From UBA2231 sp964415175 (GTDB lineage Bacteria > Elusimicrobiota > Elusimicrobia > Elusimicrobiales > UBA9959): a stretch of 58,674 nt of DNA. The first letter of the stretch is position 1. Each line of letters opens with the position of its first letter. Shown one piece after another: positions 25,169-33,110 of this stretch. The stretch covers positions 1 through 58,674 of the forward strand of contig CAYPYG010000016.1 in the NCBI GenBank assembly GCA_964415175.1, written 5' to 3'. The notes below the pieces were generated by a model. That model was not told the DNA's origin. It worked only from the letters and a program-made list of their open reading frames with translations, and did not search any database. Position numbers and translations under genes: made by a program.

Positions 25169-25665
25169 ATCGCCTTGCTCCCGCCCAGCAGTTCCTGCAT
25201 CTTCCTCACCGCGCGGTAGATTATTATCCCCACATTGCCCTCGCCCATCCCCGTCATCGCCGCTATCTCCCTGTTCGTCATCCCCGAAGAGAATTTCAGC
25301 GCCATGATGTCGCGCGATCTTTCGTCCAGCGCGGCCGCCGCCGCCAGCACCCGCTCCCGCTCCTCCCGGCCCTCCAGTATATCCTCGGCCCTCGGATCGG
25401 AGCCCGGCCGCTCGAAGGCCCCGTCCAGCGGGACTTCCGCCCTGCGGCCCCTGGCCCTCCCCCAGTCGGCGACCGCGTTGCGCGCTATGCCGAAGAGCCA
25501 GGCCTGCTCGTTCCCCTTCGCCGGGTCGTAAGTGTCGGACTTCCCCAGCGCCGCCTCGAAGACCCTGGCCGTTATGTCGTCGGCCGCGTCGGCCAGGCGC
25601 ACGCGGTAGCGCACGTAGTTATAGACCTTGTCGAAATAGCGGTCGTAGATGTCGGCGAAATCCAT
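25165..25665 (-). CDS. ECF-type RNA polymerase sigma factor
   Basis: 166-residue sigma-70 family regulator. Region 2 spans DIYDRYFDKVYNYVRYR to AWLFGIARNAVADWGR (residues about 6-72) and region 4 RSRDIMALKFSSGMTNREIA to NVGIIIYRAVRKMQELL (about 117-160). It is first in an operon with a likely anti-sigma factor and two CpaB-like secreted proteins, suggesting a cell-envelope signal. Its promoter probably lies just upstream, before the long repeat. Confidence 0.87.
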   Translation of the reverse strand: MDFADIYDRYFDKVYNYVRYRVRLADAADDITARVFEAALGKSDTYDPAKGNEQAWLFGIARNAVADWGRARGRRAEVPLDGAFERPGSDPRAEDILEGREERERVLAAAAALDERSRDIMALKFSSGMTNREIAAMTGMGEGNVGIIIYRAVRKMQELLGGSKAI

Positions 25666-25758
25666 ACGCGCGCGCCTCTACCAGTGTATACGGCGCGCCA
25701 GGTAAAGTATTACAAAAAACCGGAGGTATTGGATAGGAGAACTAAGGTGAATAAGGGC

Positions 25759-26058
25759 GGCTTCCCTCAGGGACTTGCGGCAAGCCGCATGATGGAGGCT
25801 TTTTCCCAAGCGGAGCGAGGTGAGGACCTGCGGTGCAGGTCCGCAAGACCGGAGGCGTTTTTTCAGCGAAAAACGCCGAGGTGGGGGCGCGCAAACCCGC
25901 TATGCGGGTTATGCGTGCCACCGGCACTGCCGGACGGGCATGAATGTCTGAGGCCCGAGGCGCTATGCGCCCGGGCCGAGTTCGTGCCCGGCCGAGCGCA
26001 GCGCAGGGTGCATTTTAAAAAGCCGAACCGCGGCGTCCGCAAGTCCCTGAGGGGAGCC
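25759..26058. repeat. 300-bp structured repeat between sigma and htrA genes
   Basis: The stretch between the sigma gene and the htrA 3' end is bounded by a 22-bp inverted repeat (25759-25780 and 26037-26058; inner part CCCTCAGGGACTTGCGG) with one mismatch. Inside are GGCGTTTTTT...GAAAAACGCC, ACCCGC-TAT-GCGGGT (25895-25909) and GGCGC-TAT-GCGCC (25959-25971). A 77-nt portion (25843-25919) matches the array beside tRNA-Ala with paired changes in the stems. It has no coding capacity that I trust. Confidence 0.75.
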
Positions 26059-26064
26059 TGGCTC

Positions 26065-27438
26065 TTACCGCTGGGACTGGACGCTCAGGTACATCGGCCG
26101 ACCGTCGCGCACCAGGTCGAAGAGCACGCCCTCCCGCAGGTCCGCCCCGGCCGCCGCCTTCCGGAACCCGGCCGCGTCCCGCACCGGCGACCTGTTTATC
26201 TCCCTGACCAGGTCCCCCTCGTGCAGGTAACCGTAAAGCCGCGAATCAGGGCTGACTTTCAGCACCAGCGCGCCTTCGCGCCCGGCCCTGAAGTCAATCC
26301 CCTCCCAGGACGCGTTGGCTCCGCCCGCCGCGGCGCCGGGGGCGGGCCGGGCCGACGCAGTCCCCTCCTCCGTCCGCTCGGCCAGCGTCACGGAGACCGA
26401 CATCTCCCGGCCGTCGCGCAGGAAGACTATCTCGGCCTTGTCGCCCGGCCGGCGGGTATAGATGCGGTGTATCAGGTCCTCGTTGGTCTCCACCGGGGTA
26501 CCGTCGCAGGAAACTATGACGTCGCCGCGTCGGAAGCCCGCCTTCTCCGCCGGCGAACCGGCTATGACCTCGTTGATTATGCCGCCGGCCCGGCCCCTCA
26601 CGCCCAGGCGCGCCATCATCACCGGGTCGGCCTGCAGCAGCGAGACCCCCAGCCAGCCGCGCCTCGCCCGGCGCCCGGCCCTTACGTCGGCGAACACCCT
26701 CGCGGCTTCGGCGGCCGGCACGGCGTAGCTCATCCCGGCGAAGGCGCCCGAGGGCGAGATTATCGCCGTGTTTATGCCTATGACGTCGCCGTCTATGTCC
26801 AGCAGGGCGCCGCCCGAATTGCCCTGGTTGATGGCGGCGTCGGTCTGCAGCAGATTGGAATAATTGCGGCCCTGTATCTTGAGCGAGACGCCGCGCGCCG
26901 AGACTATGCCGGCGGTGACGGTCTGGCGCAGGCCGAAAGGGAAACCCACCGCTATGGCCCAGTCGCCGATCTTCGGGGTCTTCTCCGCGGCCAGCCTCAG
27001 GAACGGGAACCTCTCCCTGGAACGCATTTTAAGCACCGCCAGGTCCATCTCGGCGTCGCCGCCGGCCGGTTCGGCGATGAAAGTCCTCTCGCGTCCTTTC
27101 TCGTTGAGCATCTTCACTTTGATCGCCTTGGCCCCCTCCACCACGTGATAATTGGTGAGGATATAGCCGTCCGGGTCCACTATGACGCCGGAGCCGACGC
27201 CCTCTATGTCGTAGCGGTAAACCCGCTCCATCGGCATCATATAGCCGAAGAAATACTCCGGTTCCACCACCCTGGCGGCCCCTTCGCGCACCACCTCTAT
27301 GCTGACCACCGCCTTGCCGGCCCTGGCGGCGGCGTCGTTGAAGGCCTTCTGCAGCGACCGGGCGGCGTCCTGGGCGGCGGCTGGAACGGCGGCCGGCATA
27401 AACAAAAAGAAGGAAAGGAGATAAGAGGTTATTTTCAT
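26065..27438 (-). CDS. degP: Periplasmic serine protease, HtrA/DegP family
   Basis: Envelope quality-control protease/chaperone. A signal peptide (MKITSYLLSFFLFMPAAVPAAAQ) is followed by a trypsin-like domain with H in LTNYHVVEGA (about 97), D in AEMDLAVLKM (about 130) and S in NQGNSGGALLD (about 205), then two PDZ domains (about 250-340, GFRRGDVIVSCDG; and about 375-455). 457 aa, complete. The 3' end abuts a long structured repeat. No sigma or Cpx-like regulator is adjacent besides the ECF operon downstream. Confidence 0.92.
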   Translation of the reverse strand: MKITSYLLSFFLFMPAAVPAAAQDAARSLQKAFNDAAARAGKAVVSIEVVREGAARVVEPEYFFGYMMPMERVYRYDIEGVGSGVIVDPDGYILTNYHVVEGAKAIKVKMLNEKGRERTFIAEPAGGDAEMDLAVLKMRSRERFPFLRLAAEKTPKIGDWAIAVGFPFGLRQTVTAGIVSARGVSLKIQGRNYSNLLQTDAAINQGNSGGALLDIDGDVIGINTAIISPSGAFAGMSYAVPAAEAARVFADVRAGRRARRGWLGVSLLQADPVMMARLGVRGRAGGIINEVIAGSPAEKAGFRRGDVIVSCDGTPVETNEDLIHRIYTRRPGDKAEIVFLRDGREMSVSVTLAERTEEGTASARPAPGAAAGGANASWEGIDFRAGREGALVLKVSPDSRLYGYLHEGDLVREINRSPVRDAAGFRKAAAGADLREGVLFDLVRDGRPMYLSVQSQR

Positions 27439-27518
27439 GTCTATGCTCCCTGTAAAGGCTGTTTTTGCCTGTATTTACGCTATTTTTTACAATTTTCGGG
27501 TTTTTTCTGTCAAAACGC

Positions 27519-27547
27519 TTGACAGCCCGCGCAGGGTTTGCTACCAT
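27519..27547 (+). promoter_or_regulatory. Consensus promoter upstream of a possible small RNA or leader
   Basis: TTGACA, a 17-nt spacer and TACCAT form the best sigma-70-type promoter in the window. The expected start near 27554 is about 170 nt before the next gene. The transcribed part contains CCGTCG/CGACGG and CTTC-CGAA-GAAG stems and a hairpin AAGTTTC/GAAACTT (27649-27673). A second TATAAT (27686-27691 region) is closer to the gene. This covers the 283-base gap. Confidence 0.5.
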
Positions 27548-27549
27548 TT

Positions 27550-27639
27550 ATGCGTAACCGTATCTTACAAGCCGTCGCGGTATCCGCAAAGTCCAACGAC
27601 TACCCCGACGGTGAAGTCCTTCCGAAGAAGCAGTACTGA
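27550..27639 (+). other. Possible small ORF of 29 codons
   Basis: ATG to TGA encodes MRNRILQAVAVSAKSN followed by DYPDGEVLPKKQY. It lies right after the promoter but has no ribosome binding site, and the predicted transcription start falls a few bases after its ATG. It may instead be part of a structured RNA. Listed because the region is otherwise unexplained. Confidence 0.2.
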
Positions 27640-27721
27640 AGGCGCGTTAAGTTTCTCCCACCTCTGAAACTTAGCACAAAGTATCGGGATATAATAGGGA
27701 TTATATTCGGAGGTTTGTGCT

Positions 27722-28432
27722 ATGAACAAGTCAGTAAAAGCGATGGTTTCCATTATAGCCCTGGCGGCTTTCACCGCCCCGGCTTTCGCGCAGTACGAGC
27801 GGGTCATGGAGGACGTTCTCCGGAACACCGACCCGCAGATAGCCGGGCCGGTCATAGTGGTCGGCGACGGCGACTCCTTCTCCATCCCCGAGCCGCTCAT
27901 TCTCAGGCCCGAGAACAAGGGCAGGGCCACCGAGTTCTTCCCCATGGTGAAGAACCGGATCTACGAGTACGAGTATACCTCCAGCGAATTCCTCGGCTCC
28001 CGGAAACTCACCATCGAGTACCTGGACTATTCCGAGAAGGAAGGCTTCATTACCGCCCGCCTGACCGCCTATAACCGCACCACCCCCTGGGTGGAGGACT
28101 ACAGCCTGCGCTTCAAAGGCGACGGCCTCTACGCCACCTCCAGCCCGCTGGGCGGCCCCCGCCTCGAGATCCCCCTCCCGCTCTATCAGAACCGGAGCTG
28201 GACCGAGGGCGCCTACTACAACAGGGTCACCAGCCTCAAACACAAGACCACCGTCCCGGCCGGCACCTTCGAGGGCTGCGTCAAGATACTCAGCAAGATA
28301 GGCGGCGGCGACGCCGGCAGCGCCTACCGCGTCTACGCCCCCGGCGTGGGCCTGGTCGAAGAGGCTCTCAGCGCCGAGGACAGGCAGGACCACATCCGCC
28401 TGGTCTCGATCAAAGAGGTCATAAAACTCTGA
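27722..28432 (+). CDS. Secreted protein of unknown function, 236 aa
   Basis: A signal peptide (MNKSVKAMVSIIALAAFTAPAFA) leads a mostly beta protein. Recognisable blocks are FFPMVKNRIYEYEYTSSEF (about 77-95), TVPAGTFEGCVKILSK (about 176-191) and the C-terminal VYAPGVGLVEEALS. This VPAGTF.C..V pattern with YAPGVGLV is common in secreted proteins of delta-proteobacteria and related phyla with no known function. ATG follows GGAGG. It is monocistronic, bounded by a promoter and a strong terminator. Confidence 0.7.
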   Translation: MNKSVKAMVSIIALAAFTAPAFAQYERVMEDVLRNTDPQIAGPVIVVGDGDSFSIPEPLILRPENKGRATEFFPMVKNRIYEYEYTSSEFLGSRKLTIEYLDYSEKEGFITARLTAYNRTTPWVEDYSLRFKGDGLYATSSPLGGPRLEIPLPLYQNRSWTEGAYYNRVTSLKHKTTVPAGTFEGCVKILSKIGGGDAGSAYRVYAPGVGLVEEALSAEDRQDHIRLVSIKEVIKL

Positions 28433-28451
28433 TCCCGCGCCGCCCGGCAAG

Positions 28452-28491
28452 AAAGAGACCCCCGGCCTGTAAAGCCGGGGGTCTCTTTTTT
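28452..28491. terminator. Bidirectional terminator
   Basis: AAGAGACCCCCGGC, a loop and GCCGGGGGTCTCTTTTTT serve the secreted-protein gene and the convergent ybaB gene. Confidence 0.85.
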
Positions 28492-28507
28492 GACCGCGGG
28501 AAAGGGT

Positions 28508-28801
28508 TCAGGCCTGGCCGCCGAGGGCTCCCAGCCCGCCCAGCTTGTGCATCCGCTCCGCGGCGGTCTTCTGCGACTGCCGGATGGCCCGGTTGACCGT
28601 ATCGGCCACGGACGCCTCCAGTTTCCCCTTGTCCATGGAGGCCGGCTCGCCCTTGATCTCCACTTTTTTGACCTCCTGCGAGGCCGTAATGGTCACCTTC
28701 ACCAGGGAGTCCTCGGCCGCCATCTCCAGAGAATCGAGCTCCCGCTTGAGCTCCTCCATCTTCCGCTTCATCTCCATCAGTTCCTTCATCTTGTCGAACA
28801 T
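28508..28801 (-). CDS. ybaB: Nucleoid-associated protein, YbaB/EbfC family
   Basis: Small DNA-binding protein of 97 aa. The N-terminal helix MFDKMKELMEMKRKMEELKR and the strand block VKVTITASQEVKKVEI are typical, ending in the glycine-rich tail GGLGALGG. The frame extends upstream to 28828, but ATG at 28801 follows AGGAGA by 6 nt and begins the family's first helix. It is usually linked to dnaX and recR, which are not present here. Confidence 0.88.
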   Translation of the reverse strand: MFDKMKELMEMKRKMEELKRELDSLEMAAEDSLVKVTITASQEVKKVEIKGEPASMDKGKLEASVADTVNRAIRQSQKTAAERMHKLGGLGALGGQA

Positions 28802-28818
28802 ATCTTCTCCTTTAATCC

Positions 28819-28931
28819 GGGGACACAATACCTATTTAAAAAAGCCCTGTTTTCCTCATTTTATCCTTGTTTAACAAACATTTTCCTGGGGACACAATAT
28901 CTATTTCGACCGAAATAGGTATTGTGTCCCC
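28819..28931 (+). repeat. GGGGACACAATACC palindrome with upstream half-copy, copy A2
   Basis: Half-copy GGGGACACAATACCTATTT (28819-28837), a 50-nt A/T-rich spacer with CCTCATTTTATCC, then a 44-bp palindrome (28888-28931, one mismatch). It fills the gap between the ybaB and nhaC genes, close to the ybaB ribosome binding site. Confidence 0.85.
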
Positions 28932-28934
28932 GCA

Positions 28935-30389
28935 TTAACAAGCTTCCGGGGGCTTTTTCAAGGCGCGTATCTTTATGCGGAAAGCGGCGAAGAGCAGCGT
29001 CATGAACGGGCTGATGATATTGAAGAAGGCGTAGGGCAGATAGGTCAGCGTCCCCACCCCCAGCACGCCCGAGTGGTATGCCCCGCAGGTGTTCCAGGGC
29101 ACCAGCGCCGAGGTGACGGTGCCGGAGTCCTCCAGCGTGCGGCTGAGGTTCTCCGGCGCCAGCTTCTTGTCGCGGAAAGGCTCGGCGAACATCTTGCCCG
29201 GCACCACTATGGCCAGGTACTGGTCGGAAGCCGTCAGGTTCACCGCCACGCAGCTGGCCACCGTGCTGGCGAAAAGACCGAAGACCGAATCGGCGGCTTT
29301 GAGCAGCGCCGAGCTTATCCTGTGCAGCGCGCCGATAGCCTCCATAACCCCGCCGAAGACCATCGCGCAGATTATCAGCCAGACCGTGCCCAGCATCCCC
29401 TCCATGCCCTTGGAGGAGAAGAGGTCGTTCAGGGAAGGGTCGGAGGTGGCAATGGAAGTCTTGACGGTAAAGGCGTCCATGACGGCCTTGTAGGCCGGCA
29501 CGAAACCCGGGTGTTCCACGCCCGCCAACTTGGCCATGACATGGGGCTGGAAGAACAGCGCGAAGACGGCACCCAGCAGCGTGCCCGTCATGAGCGCTAT
29601 CAGCGGCTCGGTCTTGCGGACTATCATGAAAATGACCAGGGCAGGCACGACGAAAAGCCAGGGCGTCACGCGGAACACCGACCCGATGGCGGCCAGCGTG
29701 GGACCGGCGTCGGCCGAGCCGCTGGCGTGAACCGTGAAGCCCAGGAAAATGAATATCAGCAGCGTCAGCGTGTAGGTAGGGACCGTGGTGTAGACCATGT
29801 AGCGGACATGGGTGAAGAGGTCGGTGCCGGCCATGGCGGGAGCCAGGTTGGTGGTGTCGGAGAGCGGGGACATCTTGTCGCCGAAATAAGCCCCCGAGAT
29901 GACAGCGCCCGCCGTCATCGCCTCGGGGACGCCTATCGCCTTGCCTATGCCGATGAGCGCGATGCCGACGGTGGCCGAGGTGGACCAGCTGCTCCCGGTC
30001 GCCAGCGAGACCAACGAGCAGATGAGCAGCGTGGCCGGCAGGAAGATCCTGGGGCTGAGGATCTCCAGGCCGTAGTAGATCATCGACGGGATTATGCCGC
30101 TGATCAGCCATGCGCCCGACAGCGCGCCGACCATGAGGAGGATAAGGATCGCGCCGGTGGTCGTCTTGAGGTTGGACGAGACATGGTCGAGCATGCAGTG
30201 ATAGGAGACGCCGTGCCTGAAGCCGACGGCGGCGGCGACGGCCCCGCCCAGCAGCAGGATGAACTGGTTGGAGCCGCTCACAGCGTTGTCGCCGTAGACC
30301 CAGACATTGAACGAGAGCATCCCTACCACGGCGGCCACCGGGAAAAGAGCCGCCCATATGCCGACGCGACCTGTCGTCTTTGAAGTCAT
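28935..30389 (-). CDS. nhaC: Na+/H+ antiporter, NhaC family
   Basis: Inner-membrane antiporter with about 12 helices. Family blocks include TGSSWSTSATVGIALIGIG, GAVISGAYFGDKMSPLSDTT (split here as GAVISGAYFGDKMSPL) and the second-half counterpart NTCGAYHSGVLGVGTLTYLPYA (as NTCGAYHSGVLGVG). Complete at 484 aa. The frame extends to 30425, but ATG at 30389 follows GGAGG at about 10 nt and gives MTSKTTGRVG. NhaC members may exchange organic anions or malate/lactate; the cation role is the default. Confidence 0.85.
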   Translation of the reverse strand: MTSKTTGRVGIWAALFPVAAVVGMLSFNVWVYGDNAVSGSNQFILLLGGAVAAAVGFRHGVSYHCMLDHVSSNLKTTTGAILILLMVGALSGAWLISGIIPSMIYYGLEILSPRIFLPATLLICSLVSLATGSSWSTSATVGIALIGIGKAIGVPEAMTAGAVISGAYFGDKMSPLSDTTNLAPAMAGTDLFTHVRYMVYTTVPTYTLTLLIFIFLGFTVHASGSADAGPTLAAIGSVFRVTPWLFVVPALVIFMIVRKTEPLIALMTGTLLGAVFALFFQPHVMAKLAGVEHPGFVPAYKAVMDAFTVKTSIATSDPSLNDLFSSKGMEGMLGTVWLIICAMVFGGVMEAIGALHRISSALLKAADSVFGLFASTVASCVAVNLTASDQYLAIVVPGKMFAEPFRDKKLAPENLSRTLEDSGTVTSALVPWNTCGAYHSGVLGVGTLTYLPYAFFNIISPFMTLLFAAFRIKIRALKKPPEAC

Positions 30390-30475
30390 CTTATGAACGC
30401 CTCCGGGATAGCATGGGACACGCAATGTTAATAAATATGCGCGGGGATGTGAAGCGGAAGTTCACGGAAAGGACT

Positions 30476-30958
30476 TCACAGGGAATTGAAATAGGCGGCC
30501 AGCTCGTCGGCGGCCGACCTGACCGGCGGCGACAGACCCTCGCGGTTCTCCAGCGAGACGGCCTGCACGCCTATGACGGCCAGGTCCGCGCCGGTGTCCT
30601 CTTTGACGACCGAGAAGGTGACCGAAAGCGGGAAATTATGGGTCGAGACCAGGGTATGCTTATTGATGTTCTCGAGGGCGATGACGCGCAGCTCGCCGGG
30701 CTCCCCCCCGAAATCAGCGGCGTCCACCAGGATTATCTTGGCGGGTTTCCAGTCTATGGCGGTCTGCGCCACGTTCTCGGGGGTCGTGCCGGCGTCTATC
30801 AGCCGCAGGCCGTCGCGGCGGAACTTCACCAGGGAGGAAAGATAAGGGCCGACGCCGTCGTCGGCCCTCAGCTCGCTGCCGAGCGTCATCAGCAGCGTCC
30901 GGCCCCCTCGGGCGGGGGCCAGAGCCGCTTTAACTTCGTCACTCCACGAAGGTGACAT
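30476..30958 (-). CDS. hycI: [NiFe] hydrogenase maturation protease, HycI type
   Basis: Endopeptidase that removes the C-terminal peptide of the large subunit after nickel insertion. The motif GSELRADDGVGPYL (about 27-40) and D in VDAADFGGEPGELR carry the Ni-recognising acids; THNFPLS supplies the histidine. PENVAQTAIDWKP also matches HycI. It overlaps the end of the large-subunit gene by 20 nt and closes the operon. A later Met at 30889 is less likely since the first strand would be lost. Confidence 0.85.
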   Translation of the reverse strand: MSPSWSDEVKAALAPARGGRTLLMTLGSELRADDGVGPYLSSLVKFRRDGLRLIDAGTTPENVAQTAIDWKPAKIILVDAADFGGEPGELRVIALENINKHTLVSTHNFPLSVTFSVVKEDTGADLAVIGVQAVSLENREGLSPPVRSAADELAAYFNSL

Positions 30959-32273
30959 CGAGGTAGTGCGCCGAGCACGAGATGCACGGGTCGTAGGCCC
31001 GCACCAGCATCTCCAGCCGCAGCCGTATGTCGTCCTGCTTCATGTGCAGGATCTCCGGCAGGAACTTGGAGAAGTCGTGCTCGATGTTGTTGACGTTCTG
31101 GTTGGTCGGGATGATGCAGTTGGCTTTCTTTATCATGCCGTTCTCGTCGGTGACGTAGTTATGGTGCAGGATGCCGCGCGGCACCTCCACCGAACCCACG
31201 CCGTCGCCCGCGCGCACCGGCACGGCGCCCTTCTCGTTGACGCCGACGGTGATCTCCTGGCCGTAGTCCAGGCCGTTCTTCCTGAAGTCCTTCAGGATGC
31301 CCAGCGCGTGGTGGTAGCAGTGGATGATCTCCACCACCTGCGCCATGGTGTTCATGAACGGGTTATGGCAGACCGGCTTGAGGCCTATCTCCTTGGCGTA
31401 GGCCTTGGCCTTGGGGTGCAGCTTGTCGTAGTTCAGGTTGAACCGGGCTAGGGCTCCGACAAAAACGCTCTCGCGGTTCCACTTGGAGAACTTGGCCGAA
31501 CTGCGCGGGTCCACGAACTCGTTGGTCGACTTGCGGTAGTCCTTGCGGCTGACGCGCTTGCCGTCGGTGCTGCCGATATCGCCGCTCAGCAGCGGGTATT
31601 CGGCGTCGTCCGACACCAGCGCCACGTACTCGGTCTCGCGGGTGAAGTCCGGCAGCTTGAGGGTCTTGGCGAGTTTCAGCAGGGGCTCGAGCTCGGCGGT
31701 CATCCCCTCCATTATCTTTATCTGCGCGTCCAGGTCCTTCGGGCGCGGCAGCTTGGTCCAGCCGCCCACGATGGCCGTGATCGGGTGGATGTGGCGGCCG
31801 ACCAGGATGTCGCAGCAGTCGTTGACGGCCTTCTTGAGCCGCAGGATCTGGCGCACGGTCTGGTTGTGCGTCTTGACGAGCGGCACGAAGGACGGCACGC
31901 CCAGCACGTCGGGCGCCACCAGCAGGAAGGCGTGCAGCACGTGGCTGTCGAGGAACTCGTAGTCCAGCAGCAGCTTGCGCAGCTTTATGGTCTGTTCGGT
32001 CGGGACCACGCCCAGGGCGTCCTCGGCCGCCGCTATCGAGGCCAGCGAGTGGCCGCAGGAGCAGATGCCGCAGATGCGGCTGGTGATGTGCTGGGCCTCG
32101 AAGATCGAGCGGCCGCGCAGCATACCCTCGAAGAGGCGGGGCGTCTCGACGACGTGGAACTCGCACTTCTCGATCTTGCCGTTCTTCACGTTGGCCACTA
32201 TGCTGCCGTGACCTTCGACGCGGGTGACGTAGTCTACCTTTATATCTATGTTCTTTTCGGTCGTTTTCGCCAT
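30939..32273 (-). CDS. hydA: Group 3b [NiFe] hydrogenase large (alpha) subunit
   Basis: Catalytic subunit binding the NiFe(CN)2CO centre. The N-terminal ligand motif is SRICGICSCGHSLA (about 65-78) and the C-terminal motif DPCISCSAH, after which YLDVTFVE would be removed by the adjacent protease. ATG at 32273 is chosen because GAGG lies 6 nt upstream; ATG at 32285, overlapping the delta stop as ATGA, is nearly as good. Four-subunit gene order and the fused-type gamma subunit assign group 3b (sulfhydrogenase-like, NADP-linked, cytoplasmic). Confidence 0.92.
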   Translation of the reverse strand: MAKTTEKNIDIKVDYVTRVEGHGSIVANVKNGKIEKCEFHVVETPRLFEGMLRGRSIFEAQHITSRICGICSCGHSLASIAAAEDALGVVPTEQTIKLRKLLLDYEFLDSHVLHAFLLVAPDVLGVPSFVPLVKTHNQTVRQILRLKKAVNDCCDILVGRHIHPITAIVGGWTKLPRPKDLDAQIKIMEGMTAELEPLLKLAKTLKLPDFTRETEYVALVSDDAEYPLLSGDIGSTDGKRVSRKDYRKSTNEFVDPRSSAKFSKWNRESVFVGALARFNLNYDKLHPKAKAYAKEIGLKPVCHNPFMNTMAQVVEIIHCYHHALGILKDFRKNGLDYGQEITVGVNEKGAVPVRAGDGVGSVEVPRGILHHNYVTDENGMIKKANCIIPTNQNVNNIEHDFSKFLPEILHMKQDDIRLRLEMLVRAYDPCISCSAHYLDVTFVE

Positions 32274-32281
32274 GTTGAGCC

Positions 32282-33091
32282 TCATTTGCCCTTGCCGGGC
32301 TTCTGGTCGTTCTCTTTGCACTTATTGTACATGTCGAACTTGTTCTTGATAAGTTCGGGCTTCAGGTTGTACTTGGTGATGACGTCCTGCGCGGCCTTGG
32401 ACGGGTTGGAGACCTCGCCGCGGCAGCCGTAGCAGATATTGCCGTTGTTGACGCACCAGCTGTTGCAGCCGGCCCTGGTCCAGGGACCCAGGCAGGCCAC
32501 GCCGCGCTCGTACATGCAGACGTTCTCGTTGAGCTTGCACTCGGAACAGACCGGGTTGTCCGGCACGGTGTAGGGCAGGCCCCGCAGCGCGTGCTTGACC
32601 ACCTCCAGGATCTCGGGGGCGTAGACCGGGCAGCCGTTGATGAAGTAGTCGACCTTGACCACCTGGTGCACGGCCTTGGTGGGCGTGCTGTCGAAGAGCT
32701 TGTAGTCCTTGCCGTAGACGCTCTGGCGGATCTCGTCGAGCTCGAAAGAGTTCTTCATGCCGTTGACGCCGCCGGTGCAGGCGCAGGCGCCGTAGGCGAT
32801 GAGGACCTTGGCCCGGGCGCGGATCTTCTTGAGCCGCTCCTCGGCGTGGTGGTCGCCGATCGAGCCCTCTATGAAGACCACGTCGTAGTCCTTGTCCCAT
32901 TTCTCGCTTATGGCCTCGCGGAACTCGACCACGTCGATGGCGCCGAGGATGTCCAGCAGGGTCTCGCCGAGGTTGGTGATCTGCAGCTGGCAGCCCTCGC
33001 ACGAGGCGAAGTCGAAGAAGGCGACCTTGGGCTTGGCGGCGGCCTTGGGGGCCTTCGCAGGGGCTTTAGCGGGTTTATTGGCTGTTTTCAT
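32282..33091 (-). CDS. hydD: Group 3b [NiFe] hydrogenase small (delta) subunit
   Basis: Electron-transfer subunit with three Fe-S clusters. After a K/A/P-rich N-terminal tail (1-22, as seen in this family) come the proximal ligands CEGCQLQ and CACTGG and the GCPV motif; the medial and distal ligands are in CSECKLNENVCMYERGVACLG (in parts CSECKLNENVC and GVACLG) and CNSWCVNNGNICYGCRG. Complete at 269 aa. Cotranscribed with gamma upstream and alpha downstream. Confidence 0.92.
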   Translation of the reverse strand: MKTANKPAKAPAKAPKAAAKPKVAFFDFASCEGCQLQITNLGETLLDILGAIDVVEFREAISEKWDKDYDVVFIEGSIGDHHAEERLKKIRARAKVLIAYGACACTGGVNGMKNSFELDEIRQSVYGKDYKLFDSTPTKAVHQVVKVDYFINGCPVYAPEILEVVKHALRGLPYTVPDNPVCSECKLNENVCMYERGVACLGPWTRAGCNSWCVNNGNICYGCRGEVSNPSKAAQDVITKYNLKPELIKNKFDMYNKCKENDQKPGKGK

Positions 33092-33110
33092 CGTAGTTCT
33101 CCCTTCTCCC

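Noticed and set aside
27554..27680. Possible SRP (4.5S) RNA
   Set aside because: GAAGCAG resembles part of the SRP loop, but the opposing CAGGTCC strand and GGAA tetraloop are absent.
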